Shown here: positions 1 through 5,756 of the stretch, one piece after another
Layout: each line of letters opens with the position of its first letter
Numbering within the stretch: the first letter of the stretch is position 1
DNA from: an uncultured Eubacteriales bacterium
GTDB lineage: Bacteria; Bacillota_A; Clostridia; Christensenellales; Aristaeellaceae
DNA: 5,756 nt
Reading direction: 5' to 3'
Assembly: GCA_902775835.1 (NCBI GenBank)
Contig: CACYNZ010000243.1
Location: 1 to 5,756, forward strand
Program-made: the position numbers and the translations under genes
Notes under the pieces: model-generated
What the model saw: only the letters and a program-made list of their open reading frames with translations
What the model was told of the DNA's origin: nothing
Databases searched by the model: none

Positions 1-294
1 CTTCACAATTTTCCCGAACGGCATGCCATACGCATGCTCAGAATGCCATTCCTCGACAATATACTGCGGATCAATCTCCTTTGGCACAATCTCCATGAAG
101 CGCTTATAGTCCGCACGCATCATGCCGAGATCGAGATCGTCATCCCACGGGATGACGCCCTTATGCCGGACAGCGCCGAGCATGGTCCCGGATTCAAGAA
201 AATACTCAATGCCGTGCTTCTCGCAGATCCTGCGCACTTCTTTGGCCATTTCCAGCTGGATTTTCTGAACCTGCAGCAGTTCCTCATTTGTCAT
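1..294 (-). CDS. LicD-family phosphotransferase, N-terminal part (runs off the left edge)
   Basis: The frame opens at ATG 294, which overlaps the flippase TGA (ATGA), and stays open for 98 codons to position 1, so the C-terminal part is outside the window. GGGGGG at 303-308, eight bases upstream, serves as ribosome binding site. The protein begins MTNEELLQVQKIQLEMAKEV, followed by the LicD core: LESGTMLGAVRHKG (33-46) and VIPWDDDLDLGMMRADY (47-63), with the acidic Asp51, Asp52, Asp53 and Asp55 expected at the active site of this nucleotidyltransferase-fold family. LicD proteins transfer phosphocholine from CDP-choline onto a sugar; relatives, including the eukaryotic fukutin group, transfer phospho-alditols. 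Which group is used here is not visible, and no choline uptake or activation genes (licA, licB, licC) occur in this window. It probably decorates the repeat unit or finished polymer. Confidence 0.93.
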   Translation of the reverse strand, partial: MTNEELLQVQKIQLEMAKEVRRICEKHGIEYFLESGTMLGAVRHKGVIPWDDDLDLGMMRADYKRFMEIVPKEIDPQYIVEEWHSEHAYGMPFGKIVK

Positions 295-1601
295 GGTTGT
301 TTCCCCCCAAAGTCTTTCAGCAGCCTGATCACAACGGCAGGGTTTGCCCCGCGGATCATGATCCTGTTGTTTGGCATAATAGGACGGATGATATATCCGA
401 GAATAACGTTCGTAAAGATCTGTGTAATCAGGGATGCGAGCGCTGCGCCGTTGATGCCCATGGGCGGAATCAGGAAATAATTCAGAATCACATTGGCAAG
501 CGCGCCGAACAGATTGATCTTCCACAGATGCTTCTGCTGGTTTTCCGCAAGAATCCAGATATTGCGGACAGAACCCAGATAGGCAAACGTGGTATACCAT
601 ACCACAATCCGGAGGGCAGGAATGGACGGCGCATACTCAGCGCCATAAAGAATGTTGATAATCACACCGGCAAACCCGGTCATCAGCACGCTCTGGAGCA
701 GGGACAGGTAGATCACAACCGAATACAGCAGCTCCAGCCGGCTCTCAAACTTCACAGTGGATTCTTTCCTGCCCTCAAAAATGGATGGGCGCATCGAATC
801 GATGATCGCCACAAACACAAAGCTGGAAAGGCCGGCACAGGTAATGGCCGCCGAATAGAATCCGGTGTCTGCGGAACTGAGCATCAGCTTGATCATGATC
901 TTGTCCGTCTGCGCAAAGATGGTCACCATCATGCCGGAGACGATATAATACCTGCTTTTGCTCAGAAGGCGCCTGGCCATGTCTTTGGAAAAGGAGAACT
1001 GTCTGCCGCCGAGCTTTTTGTACATCATGATATTGCCCACGCCGATCAGCAGAAAATCAAGCGCCTGTGAAAGTGCGAACCACCGCACGCTCTTGCCGGT
1101 GGCAAGCAGAAACACGCGATAGGCGGCCACTGCCACGTAGGCACAGAACATGATAATGGAGGTATATTTGGAGCGAAGCTTGGCCTGAAACCAGTAGCTG
1201 GTCAGTTCAAGTACCTGAAAAATCAGAGAAATGGAATACAGAAAACAGACAACAATCGTTTCCGGCTCGCCGGCATTGGCGATGGATGTGAAAGCGAGCA
1301 CGCCGAGAATACAGAAAGCGGATGAGATCAGGCTCAGGGCAATCGTCGTGCCCAGGATCCTGCCTTCTTCCTCCGGCTTGTTCACGATCTCCTGGACAAG
1401 GATATTGCTGAAACCCAGCTGCATGATGGGGGCAGTAAAGGCAACAACCGACCCCGCGTAATTGATGACGCCGTAGTTGTCCGGTCCCAGATACCGTGCC
1501 GTCAGCATGCCGACCACAAGATTGATCAGCATCTGTGCGACGCGGCAGGCTATGATCCATGAGGCGTTTTGAAAAACCTTGTTTTTCAGCAATTGGTTCA
1601 T
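291..1601 (-). CDS. Wzx-type polysaccharide repeat-unit flippase (MOP superfamily)
   Basis: A 436-residue polytopic membrane protein of the polysaccharide-biosynthesis (PST) branch of the MOP exporter superfamily. It would move undecaprenyl-diphosphate-linked repeat units from the inner to the outer face of the membrane. The N-terminal signature is clear: a first helix at about 13-33, then TARYLGPDNYGVINYAGSV (34-52) and LGFSNILVQEI (62-72). About twelve hydrophobic segments can be drawn, at roughly 13-33, 48-68, 85-105, 115-135, 148-167, 176-193, 218-238, 247-268, 291-316, 328-350, 361-380 and 385-407. FAQTDKIMI (229-237) and LADTGFYS-like SSADTGFYS (242-250), and then YGAEYAPSIPALRI (319-332), are typical positions for the family. 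The ATG at 1601 has AAGG six bases upstream. The end overlaps the LicD start by four bases (ATGA). Length and both ends look complete. Confidence 0.93.
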   Translation of the reverse strand: MNQLLKNKVFQNASWIIACRVAQMLINLVVGMLTARYLGPDNYGVINYAGSVVAFTAPIMQLGFSNILVQEIVNKPEEEGRILGTTIALSLISSAFCILGVLAFTSIANAGEPETIVVCFLYSISLIFQVLELTSYWFQAKLRSKYTSIIMFCAYVAVAAYRVFLLATGKSVRWFALSQALDFLLIGVGNIMMYKKLGGRQFSFSKDMARRLLSKSRYYIVSGMMVTIFAQTDKIMIKLMLSSADTGFYSAAITCAGLSSFVFVAIIDSMRPSIFEGRKESTVKFESRLELLYSVVIYLSLLQSVLMTGFAGVIINILYGAEYAPSIPALRIVVWYTTFAYLGSVRNIWILAENQQKHLWKINLFGALANVILNYFLIPPMGINGAALASLITQIFTNVILGYIIRPIMPNNRIMIRGANPAVVIRLLKDFGGKQP

Positions 1602-1685
1602 TGTTCACCTTCTCAGTGCATCATGTGCGTCCACTGCACGGAAGCAGACGCCCTTCCCGCTCTTTTTCCGCTTCCGCAGAACAGA
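1602..1685 (-). promoter_or_regulatory. 84-base leader before the flippase, with two mutually exclusive stem-loops
   Basis: This is the longest gap in the operon. Stem A pairs gcttccg (1670-1676) with cggaagc (1639-1645) and extends by three further pairs (1677-1679 with 1634-1636) across a two-base bulge; the loop is purine-rich in the transcript. Stem B pairs 1632-1636 with 1614-1618 (five base pairs) and ends just before the AAGG ribosome binding site at 1608-1611. The stems share bases 1634-1636, so complete versions cannot coexist. No U tract follows and no -35/-10 pair is recognisable, so I do not call a terminator or promoter. A regulatory role is inference. Confidence 0.4.
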
Positions 1686-2879
1686 TCATGAAGAAGCGAG
1701 CACATCCGCATACACGCGCATCAGTTGGCTGTAATTGTCCTCCGGTCTGTACTTGTCCTCATAATCCCTGCGCGCGTTCTCTCCGAGCGATGCGCACATG
1801 GCCGGATTCTCCCAGACTTCCCGGATCACCTGGACAAACCTGTCCACATCGCCAAGCGGCACCTTGCGGCCGTTGAATCCGTCACAGATCGCTTCACTCG
1901 AAAAGCCCAAGTCCGTTGCAATGATGCCTTTCCCGAGGGACTGGGCTTCAATCTCCACCATGGAGCAGCCCTCATACCATATGGACGGGAATACGACAAA
2001 CTCCCCGCCTTTTACGATCGACAGGCATCTGTCATGCTGTGTATAGCCCAGATAATAGACATTCTGCCGCTTTTCCGCCCAGGCAGCGAACTCTTCCTCA
2101 AGCGGGCCGCCGCCCATGACCACAAGCGGAATATCCGGGATCCTGTCCCAGATCTTCATCAGAATTCGAATACCTTTTTCCTCCCCGATGCGCCCATAGA
2201 ACACCGCGTAGCGCCCGGGAATACTCTCCACTTTCAGCGGTTTCAGAGCCGCTTCCGCATCAGGAACGAAATTGTACTTCTTCACAATCTTCCGGCTGTC
2301 AAAACCAATCTCTGTCAGCAGCCGGATCTGGTTATCGTTCAGGCATATATAGCGGTCAATCTGCCGGTAAAAACTCTTCCGGAGCCTGTGATACTTGAAA
2401 ATGCCTGCCACAATCAGGCTCTGAAGCTTTGAATTCTTGAAGCATCCGTATCTGCACATGCGCAGATAATGCCCGTCTCCGCACTCATTGCACAGCTCCG
2501 TGCCGCGGAGCGATGTGGCGCAGGGGCAGACAAAGCGGGTATCGTGAAGCGTGGCAATCACAGGCACATGCATGCTCTTCGCGGCATACAGCACAGAGGG
2601 AGAAAGCAGCGGAAAAAAGGTGTGCACATGGACAACATCCGGTTTTTCCCTGGCAATCAGCGCTTTTACATTCCTGTAGTTTTTCCCTGACCACAGCATG
2701 CCGGCTGTCGCCTGAACCTTTCCCCACGCGCCCGCCTGATCAAACTCATCATTAGACACGGTATACCTGGCCACGGTATGGCCGTGATCCTCCAGCAGCC
2801 GTGTTTCACTCTTGAAAACCTGATCGTCACCACTCGCGGATCCTTTTCTGTGGTAATTGTGAATCGCCAGTATTTTCAT
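1686..2879 (-). CDS. GT4-family glycosyltransferase with a Cys-rich insert
   Basis: A 397-residue GT-B enzyme, normal in length for a capsule GT4. The N-terminus (MKILAIHNYH, then GDDQVFKSETRLLEDHGH, residues 17-34) resembles the capsule GT4 subgroup with the pattern HNYY...GGED.VF..E...L...GH. DVVHVHTFFP (81-90) and TLHD (110-113) follow. Residues 118-146 hold six cysteines (118, 120, 130, 133, 142, 146), a cluster this subgroup commonly carries in similar form and which could bind a metal. The C-terminal domain has VFYGRIGEEKGI (226-237), VVMGGGPLEEE (253-263) and the EX7E pair Glu303/Glu311 in YEGCSMVEIEAQSLG, followed by ATDLGFSSE (321-329). The ATG at 2879 has an AGGA site a few bases upstream. 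It is separated from the GT2 gene by 31 bases and from the flippase by 84 bases, all in the same direction. It probably adds one residue of the repeat unit; donor sugar unknown. Confidence 0.92.
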   Translation of the reverse strand: MKILAIHNYHRKGSASGDDQVFKSETRLLEDHGHTVARYTVSNDEFDQAGAWGKVQATAGMLWSGKNYRNVKALIAREKPDVVHVHTFFPLLSPSVLYAAKSMHVPVIATLHDTRFVCPCATSLRGTELCNECGDGHYLRMCRYGCFKNSKLQSLIVAGIFKYHRLRKSFYRQIDRYICLNDNQIRLLTEIGFDSRKIVKKYNFVPDAEAALKPLKVESIPGRYAVFYGRIGEEKGIRILMKIWDRIPDIPLVVMGGGPLEEEFAAWAEKRQNVYYLGYTQHDRCLSIVKGGEFVVFPSIWYEGCSMVEIEAQSLGKGIIATDLGFSSEAICDGFNGRKVPLGDVDRFVQVIREVWENPAMCASLGENARRDYEDKYRPEDNYSQLMRVYADVLASS

Positions 2880-2895
2880 GATTTCCTCGCTTCAC

Positions 2896-2910
2896 ATCCG
2901 TTTTACGGAT
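2896..2910 (-). other. Small perfect hairpin in the GT2-GT4 intergenic gap
   Basis: ATCCGT-AAA-ACGGAT forms a six-base-pair stem with a three-base loop, beginning at the base directly after the GT2 TAA stop. No T run follows, and an AGGA ribosome binding site at 2884-2887 serves the next ATG, so it is not an intrinsic terminator. It fills about half of the 31-base gap. It may be an mRNA processing or stability element, or chance. Confidence 0.5.
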
Positions 2911-3708
2911 TTACTTGCCTTCTGCCGCAATGCCTTTCAGAACATCTTCGAGGCTTTCCCGTTTGTGATCCAGGCCCAGGCGGCTACGAAGCGCGACCAG
3001 TTTGTCAATCAGCACGCTCTTTGCATACATGATCCGGCACTGCAGTTCCGTTTTTCCGACACTTTTATTCAGGCGGATCTTCTCCGGAAGCAGTTTGTTG
3101 ACATAGTTCTTGTCGCTCACCCCGCCCATGGAATAGAACGCATAATAGAAGTCATCATACTGGAATACTGCTCCGCTTCTGAGAAACCGGAGAAGCAGTT
3201 CCCGGTCCATGATATACCTGTAGGAAAGATCAAACAATCCGTACTTTTCATAAGCCTGCCTGCGGATAAACACCGCAGGAAGCACCATGGTCATGGATTC
3301 ATACAGCTTATCCGGATCCGGGTCCGTGCAGTAGCGCTTCCCGGTACCGTCCTGGAAATCGCGGATGCCGTGACCGAACAGGACATCGGTTTCCGGTTTC
3401 ATTACCTTGGCCAGATGCTCCAGGGCACCCTCCTTCAGGCGGTCATCGGAATTGATGATGCCGACCACATCGCCGGTCGCAGCCCTGATGCCTTTATTGA
3501 ACGCATCGGAAATGCCCTTGTCCTTTTCCGAAATCACTTTCGCGATTCCATCCCCGTACTTCCTGACAATATCCAGTGTTCCATCCGTGGATTTTCCATC
3601 AACGATAATATACTCCACATCCACGTTCTTCTGAGCCAGAACGCTCTGAATGGTTCTTTCAATCGTTGCCTCGCTGTTGAGGCATATCGTGATCATTGAG
3701 ATCTTCAC
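2911..3708 (-). CDS. GT2-family glycosyltransferase, WfgS/WcaE-like
   Basis: A 265-residue inverting GT-A enzyme. The family landmarks appear in order: KISMITICLN (2-11), the VDGKSTDGT nucleotide-binding segment with Asp37 and Asp42 (36-44), SEKDKGISDAFNKGI (60-74), the metal-binding NSDD with Asp88 and Asp89 (86-89), and an acidic MDRELLLRF segment (167-175) placed where the catalytic base is usually found. FYSMGGVS (191-198) near the C-terminus is also typical of the WfgS-like subgroup. The chosen start is GTG 3708, because it overlaps the upstream TGA (GTGA) and restores the conserved first strand; the next ATG, at 3696, would remove part of that strand. No membrane segment is evident, so it should work at the cytoplasmic face on the lipid-linked intermediate. 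Its stop is TAA at 2913-2911, directly followed by a hairpin. The sugar transferred cannot be told from sequence. Confidence 0.92.
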   Translation of the reverse strand: MKISMITICLNSEATIERTIQSVLAQKNVDVEYIIVDGKSTDGTLDIVRKYGDGIAKVISEKDKGISDAFNKGIRAATGDVVGIINSDDRLKEGALEHLAKVMKPETDVLFGHGIRDFQDGTGKRYCTDPDPDKLYESMTMVLPAVFIRRQAYEKYGLFDLSYRYIMDRELLLRFLRSGAVFQYDDFYYAFYSMGGVSDKNYVNKLLPEKIRLNKSVGKTELQCRIMYAKSVLIDKLVALRSRLGLDHKRESLEDVLKGIAAEGK

Positions 3709-4997
3709 TTCTGCGTTCCCCTCCCGTTTTTCCGCTCCAGCATTTCCCTGTAAATACAGAGCAGTGTCTGATAATTGGCCGTACGGTCATGGGTCACCAT
3801 TGCCCGCGCCCGGGCTGCCCTGCCATACTCCGCTGCCGTATCCGGATCCTGAAGCATGGCCGTCAGATAATAGGCAAGCAGGGAAACATCATCACAGCGG
3901 TATATGATGCCTTCCCTGCCGCTGCTCATCAGACTGCTGATCCCGCCCACATCGGAAGCAATGCACGGCATGCCCAGCAGCATGGCCTCTCCGAGCGAGT
4001 TGGGAGAGTTTTCACAGGAAGAGGGACAGACAAAAACGTTGGCCTGCTTATACTGCCTGACCATATCCTGTTCCGAGAGTTTTCCCAGGAAAACCACATG
4101 ATCTTCAAGATGCTTTTCCCGGATCAGCTGATAGATATACTGCTGGTATATATTCAAATGTCCGGGACTGGCAAGGTTTTTGGGATTCTTTTCCGCGCCC
4201 ACCGCATACAGGCGAATATCCGGAATCTGCTGCCTGGCAAGCGCCAGTGCCCTGAGCAGAAAATGGAATCCTTTGATCGGACTGTCAGACTGGGAAGCGA
4301 ACAGCGTATTTTTCTCGCATTGAGCATAGTCCCACTGCTGCGTATAAAAAGCATCCCTGAGTGATTCATTGCACTTTCTGTACGCGGCCTGCGGGGCCAT
4401 CCAGCCGGCGTATGCCCTGTCCCAGTCGGTTCTGCCTATGATATAATCCACGCTTTCCATGGCTTTCTGCTCATAGCGGATACGCTTTTTGAAGGACAGC
4501 ATTCCATACTGCAGAAAATCTCTTCGGATCAGCGATCCGGGCGTAATCCGGTTCCGTATCCTGCCCGGCACCCCGTTCAGGAAAAAATCATAATACGGGG
4601 TGAGAATGCCCTGTATGGACAGAACCGTTGGAACGGAGTGCGAAGCAATCTCTGCCAGCGCACAGGAATGCATGTATTCCGTTCCATGGATATGGATAAG
4701 GTCCGGAGAAACTTCCGCGACAATGCGCCTGAGAACAGACTTCAGCGTCTCATAATTGGCAGGCGTGGTTCTCAGTTCCTTAAAGCCCACAAAATCCACA
4801 TTGGATGACAGCTGGCCTTTCTCAAAATCCGCAGTGCACAAAGCGTCCGGATAGACAATGGTCAGGTGGATTTCCGGATCCTGAATCACCTTGTTCAGAA
4901 CGCCTGTCAGCCATCCGCCCAGCGGATTCGGCGACCGCCCGAGTTTTTCGGAAATGGCGGGCAATTCGATGTTCACAATCCAAAGAACCCGCATCAT
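3705..4997 (-). CDS. GT4-family glycosyltransferase (GT-B fold)
   Basis: A 430-residue retaining glycosyltransferase that would transfer a sugar from a nucleotide-sugar to the growing lipid-linked repeat unit at the cytoplasmic face. The N-terminal domain opens with a beta strand (MRVLWIVN) and a Gly loop PLGGWL (25-30), followed by DLIHIHG (99-105). The C-terminal nucleotide-sugar domain shows SPIKGFHFLLRAL (239-251, with the usual Lys242), VVFLGKLS (301-308) and the EX7E motif, Glu329 to Glu337, in CENSPNSLGEAMLLGMP, followed by the DVGG loop (349-352). Length is normal for the family. The start region reads ATGATG with the upstream TGA embedded: ATG 4997 overlaps the stop by four bases and ATG 4994 by one. 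A GAGAG at 5002-5006 lies four or seven bases ahead, so the second ATG is equally possible and changes one residue. The stop overlaps the next gene's GTG start. Donor and acceptor are unknown. Confidence 0.9.
   Translation of the reverse strand: MMRVLWIVNIELPAISEKLGRSPNPLGGWLTGVLNKVIQDPEIHLTIVYPDALCTADFEKGQLSSNVDFVGFKELRTTPANYETLKSVLRRIVAEVSPDLIHIHGTEYMHSCALAEIASHSVPTVLSIQGILTPYYDFFLNGVPGRIRNRITPGSLIRRDFLQYGMLSFKKRIRYEQKAMESVDYIIGRTDWDRAYAGWMAPQAAYRKCNESLRDAFYTQQWDYAQCEKNTLFASQSDSPIKGFHFLLRALALARQQIPDIRLYAVGAEKNPKNLASPGHLNIYQQYIYQLIREKHLEDHVVFLGKLSEQDMVRQYKQANVFVCPSSCENSPNSLGEAMLLGMPCIASDVGGISSLMSSGREGIIYRCDDVSLLAYYLTAMLQDPDTAAEYGRAARARAMVTHDRTANYQTLLCIYREMLERKNGRGTQK
3718..3725 (-). promoter_or_regulatory. 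Strong ribosome binding site supporting a GTG start
   Basis: GGGAGGGG lies nine bases before the GTG at 3708, within the 3' end of the upstream GT4 gene. A site this strong compensates for the weaker GTG start codon and supports the GTGA overlap start over the ATG at 3696. Confidence 0.7.
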
Positions 4998-5563
4998 ACG
5001 TCTCTCACTTTCCTGGCCGGATTCCCCGCCCAAATCTCATTGTCCGGAACCTGTTTCGTCACAACGGAACCGGCGCCGATCACGGAATTCCTTCCGATGG
5101 TCACGCCTTTCAGTATGATGGCATGTGCGCCGATGAAGGCACCGTCCATGATTTCAACCTTTCCGGTTTTTACATGAGACTTGTCCTCACTGACGCGCTC
5201 CTGCCGGTCAAGACTGTGGAAATCCGTATCATAAATCTTGCAGCCGCCGCCCAGAAAAACCTCATCATGAATGATCACTTTTTCCTGGGCCACAATCGCG
5301 CAGTTGGAAAGTCCGCAGCGATTTCCGATGACAAGCTCGGCATTCCGGTCCGCACGCAGGATCACCACTGAATCCCCGCCGATCGGGTCCGCGTGGATCG
5401 AGGAATTGATCAGGCAATTTTCTCCGATCGAGATCTTCCCGTCACCCTTGATGATCAGCTTTCCATAGATTTCCGTACCCTGCCCGACACGGACCTTCCT
5501 CCGCCTGATGGTCCAGGCATTCGCGATTTTCCCGGGCAGATACCTGATTTTCCAAATATTCAT
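4994..5563 (-). CDS. Hexapeptide-repeat (left-handed beta-helix) O-acyltransferase
   Basis: A 189-residue protein of the maltose/serine O-acetyltransferase-like (LbH_MAT) group, which usually transfers acetyl from acetyl-CoA to a sugar hydroxyl in the cytoplasm. Hexapeptide turns begin near residue 26 (VGQGTEIYG) and continue through ISIGENCLI (45-53), LVIGNRCGLSN (77-87), VFLGGGCKI (102-110) and VTIGRNSVIGAGSVVTK (154-170). The closing signature WAGNPARKVR (178-187) is typical. His116 in YDTDFHSLD (111-119) matches the position of the catalytic His in this family. The start at 5563 is chosen because it forms an ATGA overlap with the upstream stop and has AGGGA seven bases before it; a longer frame from 5629 would only add 22 residues read from inside the upstream gene. 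It probably acetylates a sugar of the repeat unit, but the acceptor and the exact acyl group cannot be read from the sequence. Confidence 0.9.
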   Translation of the reverse strand: MNIWKIRYLPGKIANAWTIRRRKVRVGQGTEIYGKLIIKGDGKISIGENCLINSSIHADPIGGDSVVILRADRNAELVIGNRCGLSNCAIVAQEKVIIHDEVFLGGGCKIYDTDFHSLDRQERVSEDKSHVKTGKVEIMDGAFIGAHAIILKGVTIGRNSVIGAGSVVTKQVPDNEIWAGNPARKVRDV

Positions 5564-5756
5564 GACTCTTTCCCTGCCGTTCTGATAAATCTGTCTTCCT
5601 TGCTCCAGACAAAAAAGAATGTCAGCCAAAACGGCGTAAACCCAAGCGGTTCATTGATCAGTGAGAGCAATGAGATCAGGAACAGCTCAAGGGCATTGAT
5701 TTTGTTCCGGTTGAACCACTGCATATAGCTTTTGAAAATGAAATACATATACGGAA
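5560..5756 (-). CDS. C-terminal end of a membrane protein, probable Wzy-type polysaccharide polymerase (partial)
   Basis: The reading frame is open at the right window edge and ends in TGA at 5562-5560, so only the last 64 or so residues are visible and the true start lies outside. An in-frame ATG at 5748 is probably internal, because the frame continues upstream of it. The visible part has a short basic/aromatic stretch (around SYMQWFNRNK), then two closely spaced hydrophobic segments separated by a polar NEPLG turn, and a charged tail ending in KES. A hydrophobic end of this type, next to glycosyltransferases and a flippase, fits the C-terminus of an O-antigen/capsule polymerase, a multispanning protein that joins flipped repeat units outside the membrane. 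The stop overlaps the next start (ATGA), so it belongs to the same operon. No diagnostic motif is visible; another membrane protein such as an O-acyltransferase or an EpsG-like protein is possible. Confidence 0.5.
   Translation of the reverse strand, partial: PYMYFIFKSYMQWFNRNKINALELFLISLLSLINEPLGFTPFWLTFFFVWSKEDRFIRTAGKES
5571..5575 (-). promoter_or_regulatory. Ribosome binding site that fixes the acyltransferase start
   Basis: AGGGA lies seven bases before the ATG at 5563, inside the last codons of the upstream membrane-protein gene. This spacing, together with the ATGA overlap, decides for the short start over the ATG at 5629. Confidence 0.7.

Noticed and set aside
288..1070. 260-codon open frame on the plus strand opposite the flippase
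   Set aside because: Its composition is typical of the complement of a membrane-protein gene (many His, Asn, Gln, Arg), with no hydrophobic segments or motifs. The minus strand encodes a full Wzx-type flippase.
1639..1676. Possible intrinsic terminator before the flippase
   Set aside because: The stem has a 24-base loop and no run of U follows in the direction of transcription; the downstream genes belong to the same pathway.
1602..1685. Possible internal promoter before the flippase
   Set aside because: No convincing -35/-10 pair can be placed; the region is GC-rich and purine-rich rather than carrying a TATAAT-like box.
2878..3699. Long open frame on the plus strand opposite the GT2 gene
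   Set aside because: It mirrors the GT2 coding region, its translation shows no family motif and is rich in His, Arg and Gln as expected for an antisense shadow, and the minus-strand protein has every GT2 landmark.
3696..4364. 222-codon plus-strand frame opposite the first GT4 gene
   Set aside because: Shadow of the GT4 gene; no recognisable domain and no ribosome binding site consistent with an independent gene.
1..5756. CRISPR array, insertion sequence, tRNA/rRNA, or a previously undescribed defence or mobile system
   Set aside because: No regularly spaced direct repeats, terminal inverted repeats, transposase motifs or RNA gene signatures were seen. Every coding stretch matches a known polysaccharide-synthesis family and only two gaps exceed a few bases.

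Overview
The window is an internal stretch of a surface-polysaccharide (capsule or exopolysaccharide) biosynthesis locus. All seven genes lie on the minus strand, so transcription runs from position 5756 towards position 1. Base composition is close to balanced, ribosome binding sites are strong and purine-rich, and the protein families (LicD, WfgS-like GT2, GT4 enzymes, a Wzx-type flippase, a hexapeptide acyltransferase) suggest a Firmicute, most likely a gut-type Clostridia/Lachnospiraceae-like anaerobe. The taxonomic guess is inference from style and gene content; no marker gene is present.

Layout in transcription order: (1) 5756-5560, the C-terminal end of a hydrophobic membrane protein, probably the Wzy polymerase, cut by the window edge; (2) 5563-4994, a left-handed beta-helix O-acyltransferase; (3) 4997-3705, a GT4 glycosyltransferase; (4) 3708-2911, a GT2 (GT-A fold) glycosyltransferase with a GTG start; (5) 2879-1686, a second GT4 glycosyltransferase carrying a six-cysteine cluster; (6) 1601-291, a Wzx-type lipid-linked oligosaccharide flippase; (7) 294-1, the N-terminal 98 residues of a LicD-family phosphotransferase, cut by the window edge.

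Four of the six gene junctions are 4-base start/stop overlaps (ATGA or GTGA), which implies one transcript and translational coupling. The two exceptions are a 31-base gap at 2880-2910, which contains a small perfect hairpin, and an 84-base gap at 1602-1685 ahead of the flippase, which can form two competing stem-loops. I see no promoter or intrinsic terminator inside the window.

Inferred joint role: the three glycosyltransferases extend an undecaprenyl-linked repeat unit at the inner face of the membrane. The acyltransferase and the LicD protein would add O-acetyl and phospho-substituents (phosphocholine or a phospho-alditol). The flippase would export the unit and the presumed polymerase would join units outside. 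This is a recognisable Wzx/Wzy-type locus. I found no mobile element, CRISPR array, RNA gene, or convincing sign of a wholly new system; the points worth a second look are the leader hairpins, the Cys-rich glycosyltransferase and the LicD gene at the edge.
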